13,242 nt of DNA, taken from Nostoc sp. CHAB 5715. Lineage in GTDB: Bacteria > Cyanobacteriota > Cyanobacteriia > Cyanobacteriales > Nostocaceae. Below, piece after piece: positions 1 to 7,619 of the stretch. How positions within the stretch are numbered: the first letter of the stretch is position 1; each line of letters begins with the position of its first letter. The stretch spans positions 1-13,242 of the forward strand of contig NZ_JAIVFR010000068.1 in assembly GCF_020829685.1 (NCBI RefSeq), written 5' to 3'. The translations under genes and the position numbers were made by a program. The notes under the pieces are model-generated. The model saw nothing but the letters and a program-made list of their open reading frames with translations. It was not told where the DNA came from and searched no databases.

Positions 1-90
1 GAAAAAGTCATCTCGCGTAAGATTGATATCAAAGAAGGGATTCTTTCTGATCTATTATATAAAGCTATCGTACCTGATAATATCAAGTAA
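1..90 (+). CDS. C-terminal end of an unidentified protein (partial)
   Basis: Frame 1 is open from the window edge to a TAA at 88-90 and gives a 29-residue tail (EKVISRKIDIKEG... ending PDNIK) with protein-like composition: mixed charged and aliphatic residues and no low complexity. The 5' part lies outside the window, so no family can be named. Frame 2 is also open past this point but reads as hydrophobic/basic low-quality sequence, so frame 1 is preferred. A perfect 13-bp inverted repeat lies about 130 bp downstream. Whether this gene belongs with the sulfonate-binding gene that follows cannot be judged from here. Confidence 0.45.
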   Translation, partial: EKVISRKIDIKEGILSDLLYKAIVPDNIK

Positions 91-97
91 CGATAAG

Positions 98-132
98 CAC
101 CTAGAGGCAGGTTTATTCAGCTATTAACTTGG
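98..132. repeat. Direct repeat, copy 1 (partner at 1569-1603)
   Basis: This 35-nt block shares 32 positions with 1569-1603, in the same orientation. It covers the last codons and the 3' flank of the kinase receiver tail. The two copies bracket the substrate-binding-protein gene at 391-1434, so recombination between them would delete that gene. Confidence 0.8.
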
Positions 133-190
133 GTGGCTGTATTGGTTTGGCAAGATGTTTGTGAAATCATGCTGAAAGCACCTATTACAC
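98..190 (-). pseudogene. Remnant of a receiver-domain C-terminus (hybrid kinase tail)
   Basis: Read on the minus strand, this stretch encodes FHKHLAKPIQPPKLIAE followed by a stop at 113-115. The intact kinase at 1584-2999 ends FHKHLAKPVEPAELVDAIANLIAE. At DNA level, 98-132 matches 1569-1603 at 32 of 35 positions, and 143-168 matches 1635-1660 at 25 of 26. The remnant is 21 nt (seven codons) shorter between the two blocks. Upstream in the same frame VLRAG has become VLSA-stop (GGA to TGA), and another stop lies two codons earlier, so it cannot be a functional receiver. Homology fades beyond about 190. It is either a decayed duplicate of the neighbouring kinase or the tail of a lost paralogue. 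The similarity extends past the stop codon into flanking DNA, which favours duplication. Confidence 0.75.
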
Positions 191-221
191 TGTAGCGGAA
201 GTTTGCCTACCTTTAACAACG

Positions 222-255
222 GGCTTAACAAGTTAGTTGAGCAACTTGTTAAGCC
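222..255. other. Perfect 13-bp inverted repeat in the intergenic region
   Basis: Arms at 222-234 (GGCTTAACAAGTT) and 243-255 (AACTTGTTAAGCC) are perfectly complementary around an 8-nt loop. One further G·U pair is possible on the outside. No T-run follows on either strand, so a classic intrinsic terminator is unlikely. It may end transcription of the gene at 1-90 inefficiently, act as an operator, or be a mobile palindrome. Confidence 0.6.
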
Positions 256-364
256 TATTGTCTGGTTAATTGAGATGGATGATAAATAGATTAGCGAAAA
301 TCGAGGAAGGAAGAAAAAACAGGCGATCGCAAACCTCCTTACAGATGTGATTTGGTAATAACAA

Positions 365-378
365 TTAGTTGTAACTAA
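365..378. promoter_or_regulatory. Short palindrome just upstream of the substrate-binding gene
   Basis: TTAGTT and AACTAA form a perfect inverted repeat around GT, ending 12 nt before the ATG at 391. The position fits an operator or a weak 5' hairpin at the ribosome entry site. No Shine-Dalgarno sequence is visible before this ATG. Function is inferred from position only. Confidence 0.25.
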
Positions 379-390
379 AATATTCCAGTA

Positions 391-1434
391 ATGAAAATAC
401 CATTTATTCACCAACGCCGCACAGTTTTAAAACGCATTATCCAATTTTCTGTTTTGGGATTGTTTACTCTATCAACTCCCTTAATAGGTAGCTTAGTCAA
501 TAACGCTCAAGCACAAAAAAAAGCTGGTTTTACTGCTAAAGTGATCAACTTGGCATATCAAACTTCTGGAGATATTGTCAAAGTCAAAAAAGTTGTTGAG
601 CCACGTTTCAAAGCATTGGGTGTGACTGTAAATTGGGTTGGGCCATTCCCCGCCGGGCCGCAACTAATAGAAGCGATGAATGCAGGTAAGGTAGATATCG
701 GCAATGTCGGAGAGACACCGCCAATATTTTCCCAAGCCGCAGGTATCACAGAAGTTATCTATATTGCCGGACGCACACCCAGCAAGGGGGAAAACCAAGG
801 TGTTGTAGTCAGAGCTAATTCTCCAATTAAGAAGATAGCGGATATTAAAGGTAAGAAAATTGCTTTTCAGAGGGGATCGAATGCACACTATTTATTAGCA
901 AAAGCCTTGCAAGAGGTGGGGTTAAAAATTAAGGATGTTACAATTGTTGGTTTGACTCCATCTGAAGCCCGTGACGCTTTTATTCAAGACAAAGTTGAAG
1001 TTTGGGTAGGTGGTGACCCTTTTTTGGCTCTTGTGGAAAAAATTATCCCAATTCGTAATCTGAGAAATGCAGCAAGAATTAATACTCTCGGCGGCTTTTA
1101 TCTTGGTAGGCGTCAATTTGTCACCCAAAATCCCGAATTGGTGCGAGTATTTTTAGAGGAAGCAGACAAGGTAGGAGAATGGGCTGAAAAAAATCCAACT
1201 GAAGTTGCTAAAGCTTTTGCTCCCGAACTGAAATTAGATGTATCAGTTTTAGAAAAGGTGGCACGCCGACGTACTTTTAGGTTGAGAAGACTAACACCTG
1301 GCATTATTGCCGAACAACAGCGCGTTGCTGACTTTTATTTCCAAGAAAAAATCATTCCCCGTAAAATAAATATTAGAGATGCGATTCTTCCTACTCAACT
1401 AGATGTAGCTATTACGCCTGTTCGTCTTAAGTAA
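391..1434 (+). CDS. Sulfonate-type ABC transporter substrate-binding protein (SsuA family)
   Basis: The 347-residue protein is exported and is expected to capture alkanesulfonates, or a related anion, in the periplasm for an ABC importer. It has a basic N-terminus (QRRTVLKR), a hydrophobic stretch at about 16-36 and a likely cleavage site after AQA (residue 41). The mature part shows SsuA family hallmarks: FPAGPQLIEAMNAGKVDIG, VGETPPIFSQAAG, a SPIKKIADIKGKKIAFQRGSNAHYLL block, and DPFLALVE. In many SsuA proteins a Trp precedes this last motif (WDPF); here it is Gly. Length is slightly above the usual 310-330. No permease or ATPase gene adjoins it in the window, so it is either an orphan binding protein or the end of an operon to the left. 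It converges on the kinase gene and sits between two copies of a direct repeat. Substrate is inferred from family only. Confidence 0.87.
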   Translation: MKIPFIHQRRTVLKRIIQFSVLGLFTLSTPLIGSLVNNAQAQKKAGFTAKVINLAYQTSGDIVKVKKVVEPRFKALGVTVNWVGPFPAGPQLIEAMNAGKVDIGNVGETPPIFSQAAGITEVIYIAGRTPSKGENQGVVVRANSPIKKIADIKGKKIAFQRGSNAHYLLAKALQEVGLKIKDVTIVGLTPSEARDAFIQDKVEVWVGGDPFLALVEKIIPIRNLRNAARINTLGGFYLGRRQFVTQNPELVRVFLEEADKVGEWAEKNPTEVAKAFAPELKLDVSVLEKVARRRTFRLRRLTPGIIAEQQRVADFYFQEKIIPRKINIRDAILPTQLDVAITPVRLK

Positions 1435-1475
1435 GCTGTTACGCAAATAAAATTGTATATTTACTCATGAGGGTT

Positions 1476-1504
1476 GTCATTAGTCATTTGTCATTAGTCA
1501 TTTG
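1476..1504. repeat. Heptamer-type tandem repeat (TCATTAG/TCATTTG)
   Basis: Four heptamers alternate GTCATTA and GTCATTT in the gap between two convergent genes. The left flank GGGTT followed by GTCATTAGTCATT is identical to the edge of the longer array at 9842, which suggests a shared origin or insertion sequence. This is the short tandemly repeated repetitive family typical of heterocystous cyanobacteria. The rest of this 149-bp gap shows no gene. Confidence 0.75.
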
Positions 1505-1583
1505 TATTTAAAAGGACAGTCTTAACAATTGCAATGTACAATCTAGACGCGCATCAGCTTAACGTAAACACCTACAGACAGGT

Positions 1584-2985
<1,402 letters not shown>

Positions 2986-2999
<14 letters not shown>

Positions 3000-3046
3000 G
3001 CTTCAAGCAAGAAGAGCCAAGCTTGAATCACAAGCATGAATCACAA
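2986..3046. repeat. Small direct and inverted repeats at the 5' edge of the kinase gene
   Basis: GAGCCAAGCTT occurs at 2993-3003 and 3014-3024. TGAATCACAA occurs at 3024-3033 and 3037-3046. GTGATTC at 2986-2992 is complementary to GAATCAC at 3025-3031. The only start codon (TTG, 2999) that precedes the kinase frame lies in this rearranged patch, which supports the view that the 5' end of the gene was lost here. Confidence 0.6.
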
Positions 3047-3095
3047 AATCATTTTCAAAAATTTTATTTTCAGAAGTAGGAAGTCTAATTTTGCC

Positions 3096-3101
3096 TACAA
3101 T
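3096..3101 (+). promoter_or_regulatory. Possible -10 element for the toxin-antitoxin pair
   Basis: TACAAT lies 31 nt ahead of the antitoxin ATG. No convincing -35 hexamer is seen at the right distance. A TAAGAT at 3121-3126 is a weaker alternative. No clear Shine-Dalgarno sequence precedes the start. Confidence 0.25.
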
Positions 3102-3132
3102 AAAGGTAGTTGCGTAGTTTTAAGATATAAAG

Positions 3133-3372
3133 ATGCCGATACTAACCCTTAGCAATGAGCAGGTTGTTGAACTGGTCAAACAATTGTCACCTGAACAGCA
3201 AGCGGAGGTATTTAGGTTTTTACTTCTTCAGCAGTGGGGGACATGGGAATCGTTGTCGCGTTATGGATTTGACAAAGCTAGATTAGTTGCTCAAGAGCGA
3301 GGTTTTGACTGGGGTGCAATGACTGAGGAAGAACGTGAAGCTTTAATCGATGACGTTGTGCATGAGGATTAA
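3133..3372 (+). CDS. Antitoxin-like partner of a PIN-domain toxin
   Basis: A 79-residue acidic protein starting MPILTLSNEQVVELVKQLSPEQQAEV. This N-terminal pattern, a short strand followed by a helix with VxLVKQLxPEQQ, is common in small cyanobacterial proteins encoded just upstream of PIN toxins. The C-terminus is strongly acidic (TEEEREALIDDVVHED) and could mask the basic RNA-binding face of the toxin. The stop codon overlaps the toxin start by one base (TAATG), so the two are almost certainly translationally coupled. The role as antitoxin rests on this arrangement and on the family pattern, not on a recognised DNA-binding fold. The antitoxin would neutralise the toxin and may repress the operon. 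Confidence 0.72.
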   Translation: MPILTLSNEQVVELVKQLSPEQQAEVFRFLLLQQWGTWESLSRYGFDKARLVAQERGFDWGAMTEEEREALIDDVVHED

Positions 3373-3785
3373 TGCCATACGTTGCGGTTTTTGACACCAA
3401 TATTTTGCTCTCCGCCCTACTCTCTACGAACGGTAACCCATTTCGCTGTTTAGCTTTGGCAAGGATAGGACAGGTCGAGTCTGTGACATGTCAAGAAATT
3501 TTAGACGAATTTGCCGAGAAGTTGCTCGTGAAGTTTGAATTTTCTGAAGAGATGACGCAAGCAGCAGTAAAGGAGGTGAGTGGGTTTTCTCGTCTGGTTA
3601 AGATTTCTGGAACGCTTAAGGCAGTTCCAGCCGATCCAGATGATGACATGGTTGTAGAGTGTGCATTGATTGGTAATGCAACTCACATTGTTACAGGGGA
3701 CAAACATCTTTTGTCGTTGACAACCCACAAGAGTGTTGCGATTGTGAAAGCAGCAGAGTTTGTTGCATTGTTAGCGTCATCCTAG
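3372..3785 (+). CDS. PIN-domain ribonuclease toxin (putative TA toxin)
   Basis: A 137-residue PIN domain, the whole protein being one domain of typical length. The acidic metal-binding residues are present: D8 in FDTNILLSALL, E42 in QEILDEF, the D88-PDDD-92 cluster in ADPDDDMVVECAL, and D110 in TGDKHLL. This pattern matches the PIN family often annotated as putative toxin-antitoxin toxin component, a Mg-dependent endoribonuclease acting on RNA. The ATG shares its A with the antitoxin stop codon. No later gene is co-transcribed with obvious spacing. All catalytic residues are intact, so the gene is likely functional. The RNA target cannot be told from sequence. An integron attC-like half-site follows the stop by about 14 nt. 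Confidence 0.85.
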   Translation: MPYVAVFDTNILLSALLSTNGNPFRCLALARIGQVESVTCQEILDEFAEKLLVKFEFSEEMTQAAVKEVSGFSRLVKISGTLKAVPADPDDDMVVECALIGNATHIVTGDKHLLSLTTHKSVAIVKAAEFVALLASS

Positions 3786-3799
3786 TGAATCTTGCCAGC

Positions 3800-3826
3800 T
3801 GCCCAACACTGCGTTGGTGCGGACGG
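3800..3826 (+). other. attC-like half-site or small hairpin after the toxin gene
   Basis: GCCCAAC, five bases, then GTTGGTGCGGACGG follow the toxin stop. GCCCAAC fits the RYYYAAC integrase core, and the GTTGG arm resembles the opposed box of the left half of an attC site; CCAAC/GTTGG also forms a short hairpin. The patch is G+C-rich against an A+T-rich background. I could not find the complementary right half (GTTRRRY) downstream, so a complete attC is not supported. Confidence 0.25.
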
Positions 3827-4000
3827 TTGAAGCTAAGACTGAAATAAACCCTCAAACATTAGTTGAGAATAATGTCAATAATTGACAAATTCAGGAGTTA
3901 GTGATTTTATCCTCAATAAGCTCAAGCCTTTTTCAGAACATCTATTTTACAGACAATAGTCTGGGCAATGGTTTCAGAGTTTTAATTTCATCGAACTCCT

Positions 4001-4019
4001 AAGAAAACGCAGTTTTCTT
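4001..4019. terminator. Possible A/T-rich hairpin terminator after the TA pair
   Basis: AAGAAAAC and GTTTTCTT pair perfectly over 8 bp around GCA. The stem is A/T-rich and lies 215 nt beyond the toxin stop, so termination is uncertain. Confidence 0.25.
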
Positions 4020-4105
4020 TCGCCCTTCCCGTAGGTGCGCCTTCGTTGGAGACTCACGTTAAATATATTTTTATTTTTCTAGTCGATATTGGAATATAGC
4101 AGATG

Positions 4106-4139
4106 CTATAACTCTCACTACATATATCTAGAGTTATAG
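4106..4139. promoter_or_regulatory. 10-bp inverted repeat upstream of the small membrane protein
   Basis: CTATAACTCT (4106-4115) and AGAGTTATAG (4130-4139) are perfect complements 14 bp apart, about 90 bp before the gene at 4231. The spacing of one and a half to two helical turns would suit a dimeric regulator. No regulator is identified. Confidence 0.3.
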
Positions 4140-4230
4140 AGGTTGTAAGTTGGTGATTATGTACTACATCAACTATTATGCAAGCTATTTAAGCTAGTAA
4201 TAGAGTTGTTTCAATCGAGAGAATGAAAAT

Positions 4231-4515
4231 ATGAGGGTTTGGCTTGCCTGCTTTTTTGTGTTATTTGCCTTAGCGGAACTGTTTGATTGGTTACAAGAAT
4301 TTAATCTGCCATTACCTATCTATATTTTGGGTGGCGCTTTTTTAGCTGTTGCTTCTAACTATGATAAAATATTTGACTCCTATTTTGCTGATTCAACCAT
4401 CGAGGCATCACTCGAACAATCCCAGTTAGATTCACTAACCCCATCTACTAATCCTATTTCTTTCCCAATTGCCAGTGCTGTTGAAGATGCTCAAACATCT
4501 CAAACGGATGATTAG
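4231..4515 (+). CDS. Small membrane protein of unknown function
   Basis: A 94-residue protein with two hydrophobic segments near the N-terminus (about 3-16, WLACFFVLFALAEL, and 28-43, PIYILGGAFLAVASN), joined by a short loop with FDWLQEFN. A Ser/Thr/Gln/Asp-rich, probably disordered C-terminal tail of about 45 residues follows. GAGAGA about 11 nt upstream of the ATG may serve as a weak ribosome binding site; the nearby ATG at 4223 would stop after three codons, which supports the start chosen. The codon choice looks native. I do not recognise the family. It resembles small conserved cyanobacterial hypotheticals and precedes the CHASE2 kinase by 152 nt on the same strand, so co-transcription is possible but unproven. 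Confidence 0.65.
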   Translation: MRVWLACFFVLFALAELFDWLQEFNLPLPIYILGGAFLAVASNYDKIFDSYFADSTIEASLEQSQLDSLTPSTNPISFPIASAVEDAQTSQTDD

Positions 4516-4667
4516 CTGCATAGCCCAATCGCTTGTCTAGTCTCTAAGCAGCAAGTAAACTGCTACATTAATATAGAAGCTCAGGTTAATCAGCTTTTAA
4601 CCTAGAGTCAGAAAATTAACTTCTGTACCTGCAACATCTACCCAATTCAGGCTACCGCCGCAACGCC

Positions 4668-6866
4668 GTGATTAGTGGACTATTAGAAAAACTCCGTGTC
4701 CCCTTTGTTAAAGTTCAGGATTCTCGTAACACTTCCAAGAGCAAAAGCTGGTTGCAAATTATTTTAGTTACCAGTGTAGGAGTCACCGCCTTTATCTGGG
4801 GAGTTAGGGAACTCAAATGGTTGCAGCCTTGGGAGTTGAGAGTTTATGATCAGATGTTGCGATCGCAAAAAGCAGAAGCACCCGATCGGCGGATTTTGCT
4901 GGTAAAAATCACTAACGAGGATCTCAAACGAGAGAAAGGGACTCTATCAGATCGTACAATAAATCAGCTGTTAAATAAAATAGAGTCTTATCAACCGCGA
5001 ATTGTTGGTTTATATCTTTTCCAACCAGAACACAACAATTTGGCAGCTAATTTGCAAAATAAAGATAACATCGTCAGCACCTGTTTTTTCAGCAGCTTGG
5101 GTAGAGATGAAATTCCACCGCCACCAAATTTCCCTATAGATAATGTTGGTTTTGGCAATGTGGTTGCTGACAATGAAAACGACCAAATTCTCCGCCGCAG
5201 TTTGTTATTTGTTCACTCTCCATACAAAAAATGTACAACATCATTTGCATTTGGTGCGCTCATAGCAATTAATTATCTGGAAAAACAAGGCATTGAATAC
5301 GACTTTACTAATAAAGGGGATTTTCAGTTAGGTAAAATCCTCTTACCGCGTTTACAAGCTAATTCCGGTAGCTACCAACATTTGGATGCAGATGGCTATC
5401 AAATATTATTAAATTACCGTCACCCCAACAGCTTTGCCGACGAAGTAACCCTCACACAAGTCTTCAGTGGCCAAGTCAACCCCAATTTAGTCAAAGATCG
5501 CCTTGTAATTATTGGCGCTACTGCCGCTAATTTACCTCAAGGTAGCTTTTATACACCTTACAGCGCTTTGCCAGATCAACCACCCAGAATGCCTGCTTTG
5601 CTTATTCATGCACAGATAGCAAGCCAACTCATCAGTACAGTGTTAGATGGACGACCTATAATTTGGTACTGGCCAGACTGGGCGGAACTTATTTGGGTGT
5701 GGGGCTGGTCGCTTTTAGGTGGAATTATAGCATGGCGGTGGCAAAATCCGTTGCTGTTGCTAGTGGTGGGAGGGACAACTCTACTTGGCTTAGTAGGAAT
5801 CTGCGTTGCTTTGTTTTTGCAAGCCGGCGGATGGATACCATTAGTTCCCTCTGGCCTGGCTTTAGTGATTAGTAGCATTTGTATGATTACTTATACTAGC
5901 TACCAAAATCAGCGACAAACTCAGGTGATTATTCTGCAAGTTGAAAAACAACAAGAAGCGATCGCGCAATTAAATGTACTCTTAGAAGATAAAACAGCAC
6001 TTCCCGACTCTTATCTTGATTTTCCTCCTATTGATTCACCAGAAATAAAATCAGGTGATTTGCTTTTGGGTGGACGCTACAAAATCTCTCAAGTTCTCGG
6101 TGCTGGTGGATTTGGCCGCACTTATTTAGCACGGGATACTCAACGCCCAGGTAATCCGATTTGCGTAGTTAAAAAGTTAATGCCAGCCCGTCAAGATACA
6201 CGATTTTTGCAAGTTGCTCGTAGGTTGTTTAATAGTGAAGCTGAAATATTACAATGTTTGGGTAAACATCATCAGATTCCCGAACTACTTGCTTATTTTG
6301 AAGATGACCAAGAATTTTATTTGGTTCAAGAATATATTGAGGGACATACCCTCAGTGAAGAGTTACAACCTGTGCGGAATGTGCAAAATGAATCATTTGC
6401 GATCGAGATGCTTAAACAAGTTTTAGAAGTTCTAGAATTTGTTCATCAACATCGAGTGATTCATCGTGATATCAAACCAGCTAATATTATTAGATGCGCT
6501 CAAGATAATCGGTTGGTATTGATTGACTTTGGTGCAGTCAAATTGATGCAACCGCCAAGTAGTGAGCAAACAGAATTAGCCACAGTAGCCATCGGGACGC
6601 GGGGTTATGCACCTCCAGAACAATTTGCTGGTCATCCGCGCTTATCCAGTGACATTTACGCTTTAGGAATGATTGCCATTCAAGCTATAACAGGGATACC
6701 ACCGCAAGAACTCCACCCAGATAGAGAAACGGGTAATATTATGTGGCGGCAAACTGTGCAAGTGAGTGAAGAATTAGCGGCAATTTTAGATAAAATGGTT
6801 TGCTATCATTTTAGCGATCGCTATCAATCAGCCGCCGCAGTTTTACAAGATTTAAAACGTATGTAA
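4668..6866 (+). CDS. CHASE2-domain transmembrane Ser/Thr protein kinase
   Basis: A 732-residue receptor kinase expected to sense an extracytoplasmic signal and phosphorylate proteins on Ser/Thr. Order: a first membrane helix (about 29-49), an extracytoplasmic CHASE2 domain (about 50-330, with QMLRSQKAEAPDRRILLV at its start and DRLVIIGATA near its end), three membrane helices (about 335-420), a short coiled coil (VEKQQEAIAQLNVLLED), then a kinase domain from about 466 to the end. Kinase motifs are complete: glycine loop GAGGFG (G478 onward), K502 in VVKK, HRDIKPAN with D601, DFG with D620, and GTRGYAPPEQ. The start is GTG at 4668 with no strong Shine-Dalgarno sequence. The next downstream DNA is a repeat-rich gap that may carry a terminator. 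The ligand and targets are unknown. Confidence 0.9.
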   Translation: MISGLLEKLRVPFVKVQDSRNTSKSKSWLQIILVTSVGVTAFIWGVRELKWLQPWELRVYDQMLRSQKAEAPDRRILLVKITNEDLKREKGTLSDRTINQLLNKIESYQPRIVGLYLFQPEHNNLAANLQNKDNIVSTCFFSSLGRDEIPPPPNFPIDNVGFGNVVADNENDQILRRSLLFVHSPYKKCTTSFAFGALIAINYLEKQGIEYDFTNKGDFQLGKILLPRLQANSGSYQHLDADGYQILLNYRHPNSFADEVTLTQVFSGQVNPNLVKDRLVIIGATAANLPQGSFYTPYSALPDQPPRMPALLIHAQIASQLISTVLDGRPIIWYWPDWAELIWVWGWSLLGGIIAWRWQNPLLLLVVGGTTLLGLVGICVALFLQAGGWIPLVPSGLALVISSICMITYTSYQNQRQTQVIILQVEKQQEAIAQLNVLLEDKTALPDSYLDFPPIDSPEIKSGDLLLGGRYKISQVLGAGGFGRTYLARDTQRPGNPICVVKKLMPARQDTRFLQVARRLFNSEAEILQCLGKHHQIPELLAYFEDDQEFYLVQEYIEGHTLSEELQPVRNVQNESFAIEMLKQVLEVLEFVHQHRVIHRDIKPANIIRCAQDNRLVLIDFGAVKLMQPPSSEQTELATVAIGTRGYAPPEQFAGHPRLSSDIYALGMIAIQAITGIPPQELHPDRETGNIMWRQTVQVSEELAAILDKMVCYHFSDRYQSAAAVLQDLKRM

Positions 6867-6920
6867 CCCTGGCGATTAGAAATCGCGGCTACACAAACGA
6901 AGTCCCCCGTCGCAGACTAA

Positions 6921-7070
6921 CAAAAAATGGCGTTGCATATTTGCAGGATGTTTTTTAATTTTTGCGAACTCATAAACCTAATTCCTTCTCTTCGAGACGC
7001 TTTGCGAACGCGCACTTCGCGTCTTCGCGGTTCAATAATTCATCCCTATTTTCTGCAACGCCCAAAAAAT
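6921..7070. mobile_element. MITE of 134 bp with 8-bp target-site duplication
   Basis: The element spans 6929-7062. Its ends are GGCGTTGCA (6929-6937) and TGCAACGCC (7054-7062), perfect inverted repeats, with a second matching block GGATG placed 8 nt inward on each side. CAAAAAAT directly abuts both ends (6921-6928 and 7063-7070), an 8-bp direct repeat as left by transposition. No transposase gene fits in 134 bp, so it would be moved in trans. An internal AGACGC...GCGTCT pair adds secondary structure. Confidence 0.8.
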
Positions 7071-7081
7071 TAATGGTTTAT

Positions 7082-7126
7082 AACCCGCGTTCACGCGGCA
7101 TACCGTAGGGAAAGCGGGTTTTATTT
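7082..7126 (+). terminator. Possible terminator for the CHASE2 kinase gene
   Basis: AACCCGC (7082-7088) pairs with GCGGGTT (7114-7120), followed by TTATTT. An alternative inner stem CCGCG-TTCA-CGCGG lies at 7085-7098. The layout suits an intrinsic terminator on the + strand, but it is part of a dispersed repeat and lies 216 nt after the kinase stop. Confidence 0.35.
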
Positions 7127-7181
7127 GTGTAGCCGCAACTTCCAGTCGCCTGATGCTATTTAAACGCAAACTTCTGCATTG

Positions 7182-7379
7182 TTATTGTATCGACTGACAA
7201 TGCCATTGTTTCGACTGACATGCCATTGTTTCGACTGACAATGCCATTGTTTCAACTGACAATGTGATTGTTTCAACTGACAATGCCATTGTTTCGACTG
7301 ACAATGCCATTGTTTCAACTGACAATGCCATTGTTTCAACTGACAATGCCATTGTTTCAACTGACATGCCATTGTTTCG
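7182..7379. repeat. 21-bp minisatellite, about nine units
   Basis: The unit CCATTGTTTCAACTGACAATG is repeated head to tail from 7203, after a diverged first unit at 7182-7202, and a partial copy ends near 7379. Variation is limited: A or G at the CAACTG/CGACTG position, one TGATTG unit (7265-7285), and two units one base short (7203-7222 and 7349-7368). Each junction forms the palindrome ACAATG-C-CATTGT. The period divides by three, so two minus-strand frames stay open with seven-residue peptide repeats (QLKQWHC, VETMALS), which are not taken as genes. Confidence 0.95.
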
Positions 7380-7577
7380 CTCGCACGCAATTATCCGCCG
7401 TTAGCTCAACATTATCAAGCTGTTCGTCAAAATTTAAAATATGAAGCTGAAATCCGCAGTAAAGGCCCTTTACCCGCTAAAATTATTTTCCTTACAACAG
7501 CCTTCGGTTGGAGCGTTGTTGCTGGAGTGCTTACCAGTATAATAGCCTGGATATTGTTTAAAAAAATTCGCCGCTAA
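7365..7577 (+). pseudogene. Orphan C-terminal coding remnant with a membrane helix
   Basis: The frame ending at TAA 7575-7577 reads about 70 residues of good protein-like sequence, including RNYPPLAQHYQAVRQNLKYE and SKGPLPAKIIFLTTAFGW, then a hydrophobic stretch VVAGVLTSIIAWILF and a basic end KKIRR. This looks like the C-terminal end of a membrane-anchored protein. The frame is stopped by TGA at 7362-7364 inside the minisatellite, and it has no ATG start and no ribosome binding site. I infer that the 5' part of a gene was lost when the minisatellite and elements to its left arose. The family is not recognised. Confidence 0.5.
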
Positions 7578-7584
7578 TAACTCT

Positions 7585-7610
7585 TCCCTTTGCGTCCTTA
7601 GCGGTTCGAT
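7585..7610. repeat. Dispersed Nostoc-type motif before rnhA
   Basis: CCCTTTGCGTCCTTAGCGGTTC resembles the CTTCGCGTCTTCGCGGTTCAA segment at 7014-7034 inside the MITE. Sequences of this kind are common noncoding repeats in Nostoc-type genomes. It lies only about 10 nt before the rnhA start and leaves no room for a normal ribosome binding site. Confidence 0.4.
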
Positions 7611-7619
7611 ACCCTAACC

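Larger units (their letters stand above)
3786..4230. other. 445-bp intergenic region with hairpins, no gene seen
   Basis: No convincing reading frame is present. It holds the attC-like patch, an 8-bp hairpin at 4001-4019 (AAGAAAAC, loop GCA, GTTTTCTT), a G+C-rich patch at 4020-4058 that looks like dispersed Nostoc repeat material, and a 10-bp inverted repeat at 4106-4139. The remainder is A+T-rich. Confidence 0.5.
6871..7150. mobile_element. Outer inverted-repeat element (280 bp)
   Basis: The ends 6871-6894 and 7127-7150 are inverted copies matching at 20 of 24 positions, and the match continues into AAA inside. Each end forms its own 6-bp hairpin: GCGATT-AGA-AATCGC on the left, GCGACT-GGA-AGTTGC on the right. 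One T-A pair has become C-G, a paired change that keeps the stem. The right copy also carries CCGCG-TTCA-CGCGG and AACCCGC...GCGGGTT followed by T-rich DNA. It codes for nothing visible. A second element sits within it. Confidence 0.65.

Noticed and set aside
124..414. Minus-strand reading frame of 96 codons
   Set aside because: It is out of frame with the receiver remnant it overlaps, crosses the start of the substrate-binding gene, and has aromatic-rich, random-looking composition.
7182..7379. CRISPR array
   Set aside because: The units are directly adjacent with no unique spacers, and no cas gene is in the window. It is a minisatellite.
7160..7390. Minus-strand frame with seven-residue repeats (QLKQWHC) and an overlapping frame (VETMALS)
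   Set aside because: Both are open only because the 21-bp unit is a multiple of three. There is no ribosome binding site, no non-repeat sequence of substance, and the peptides are low-complexity.
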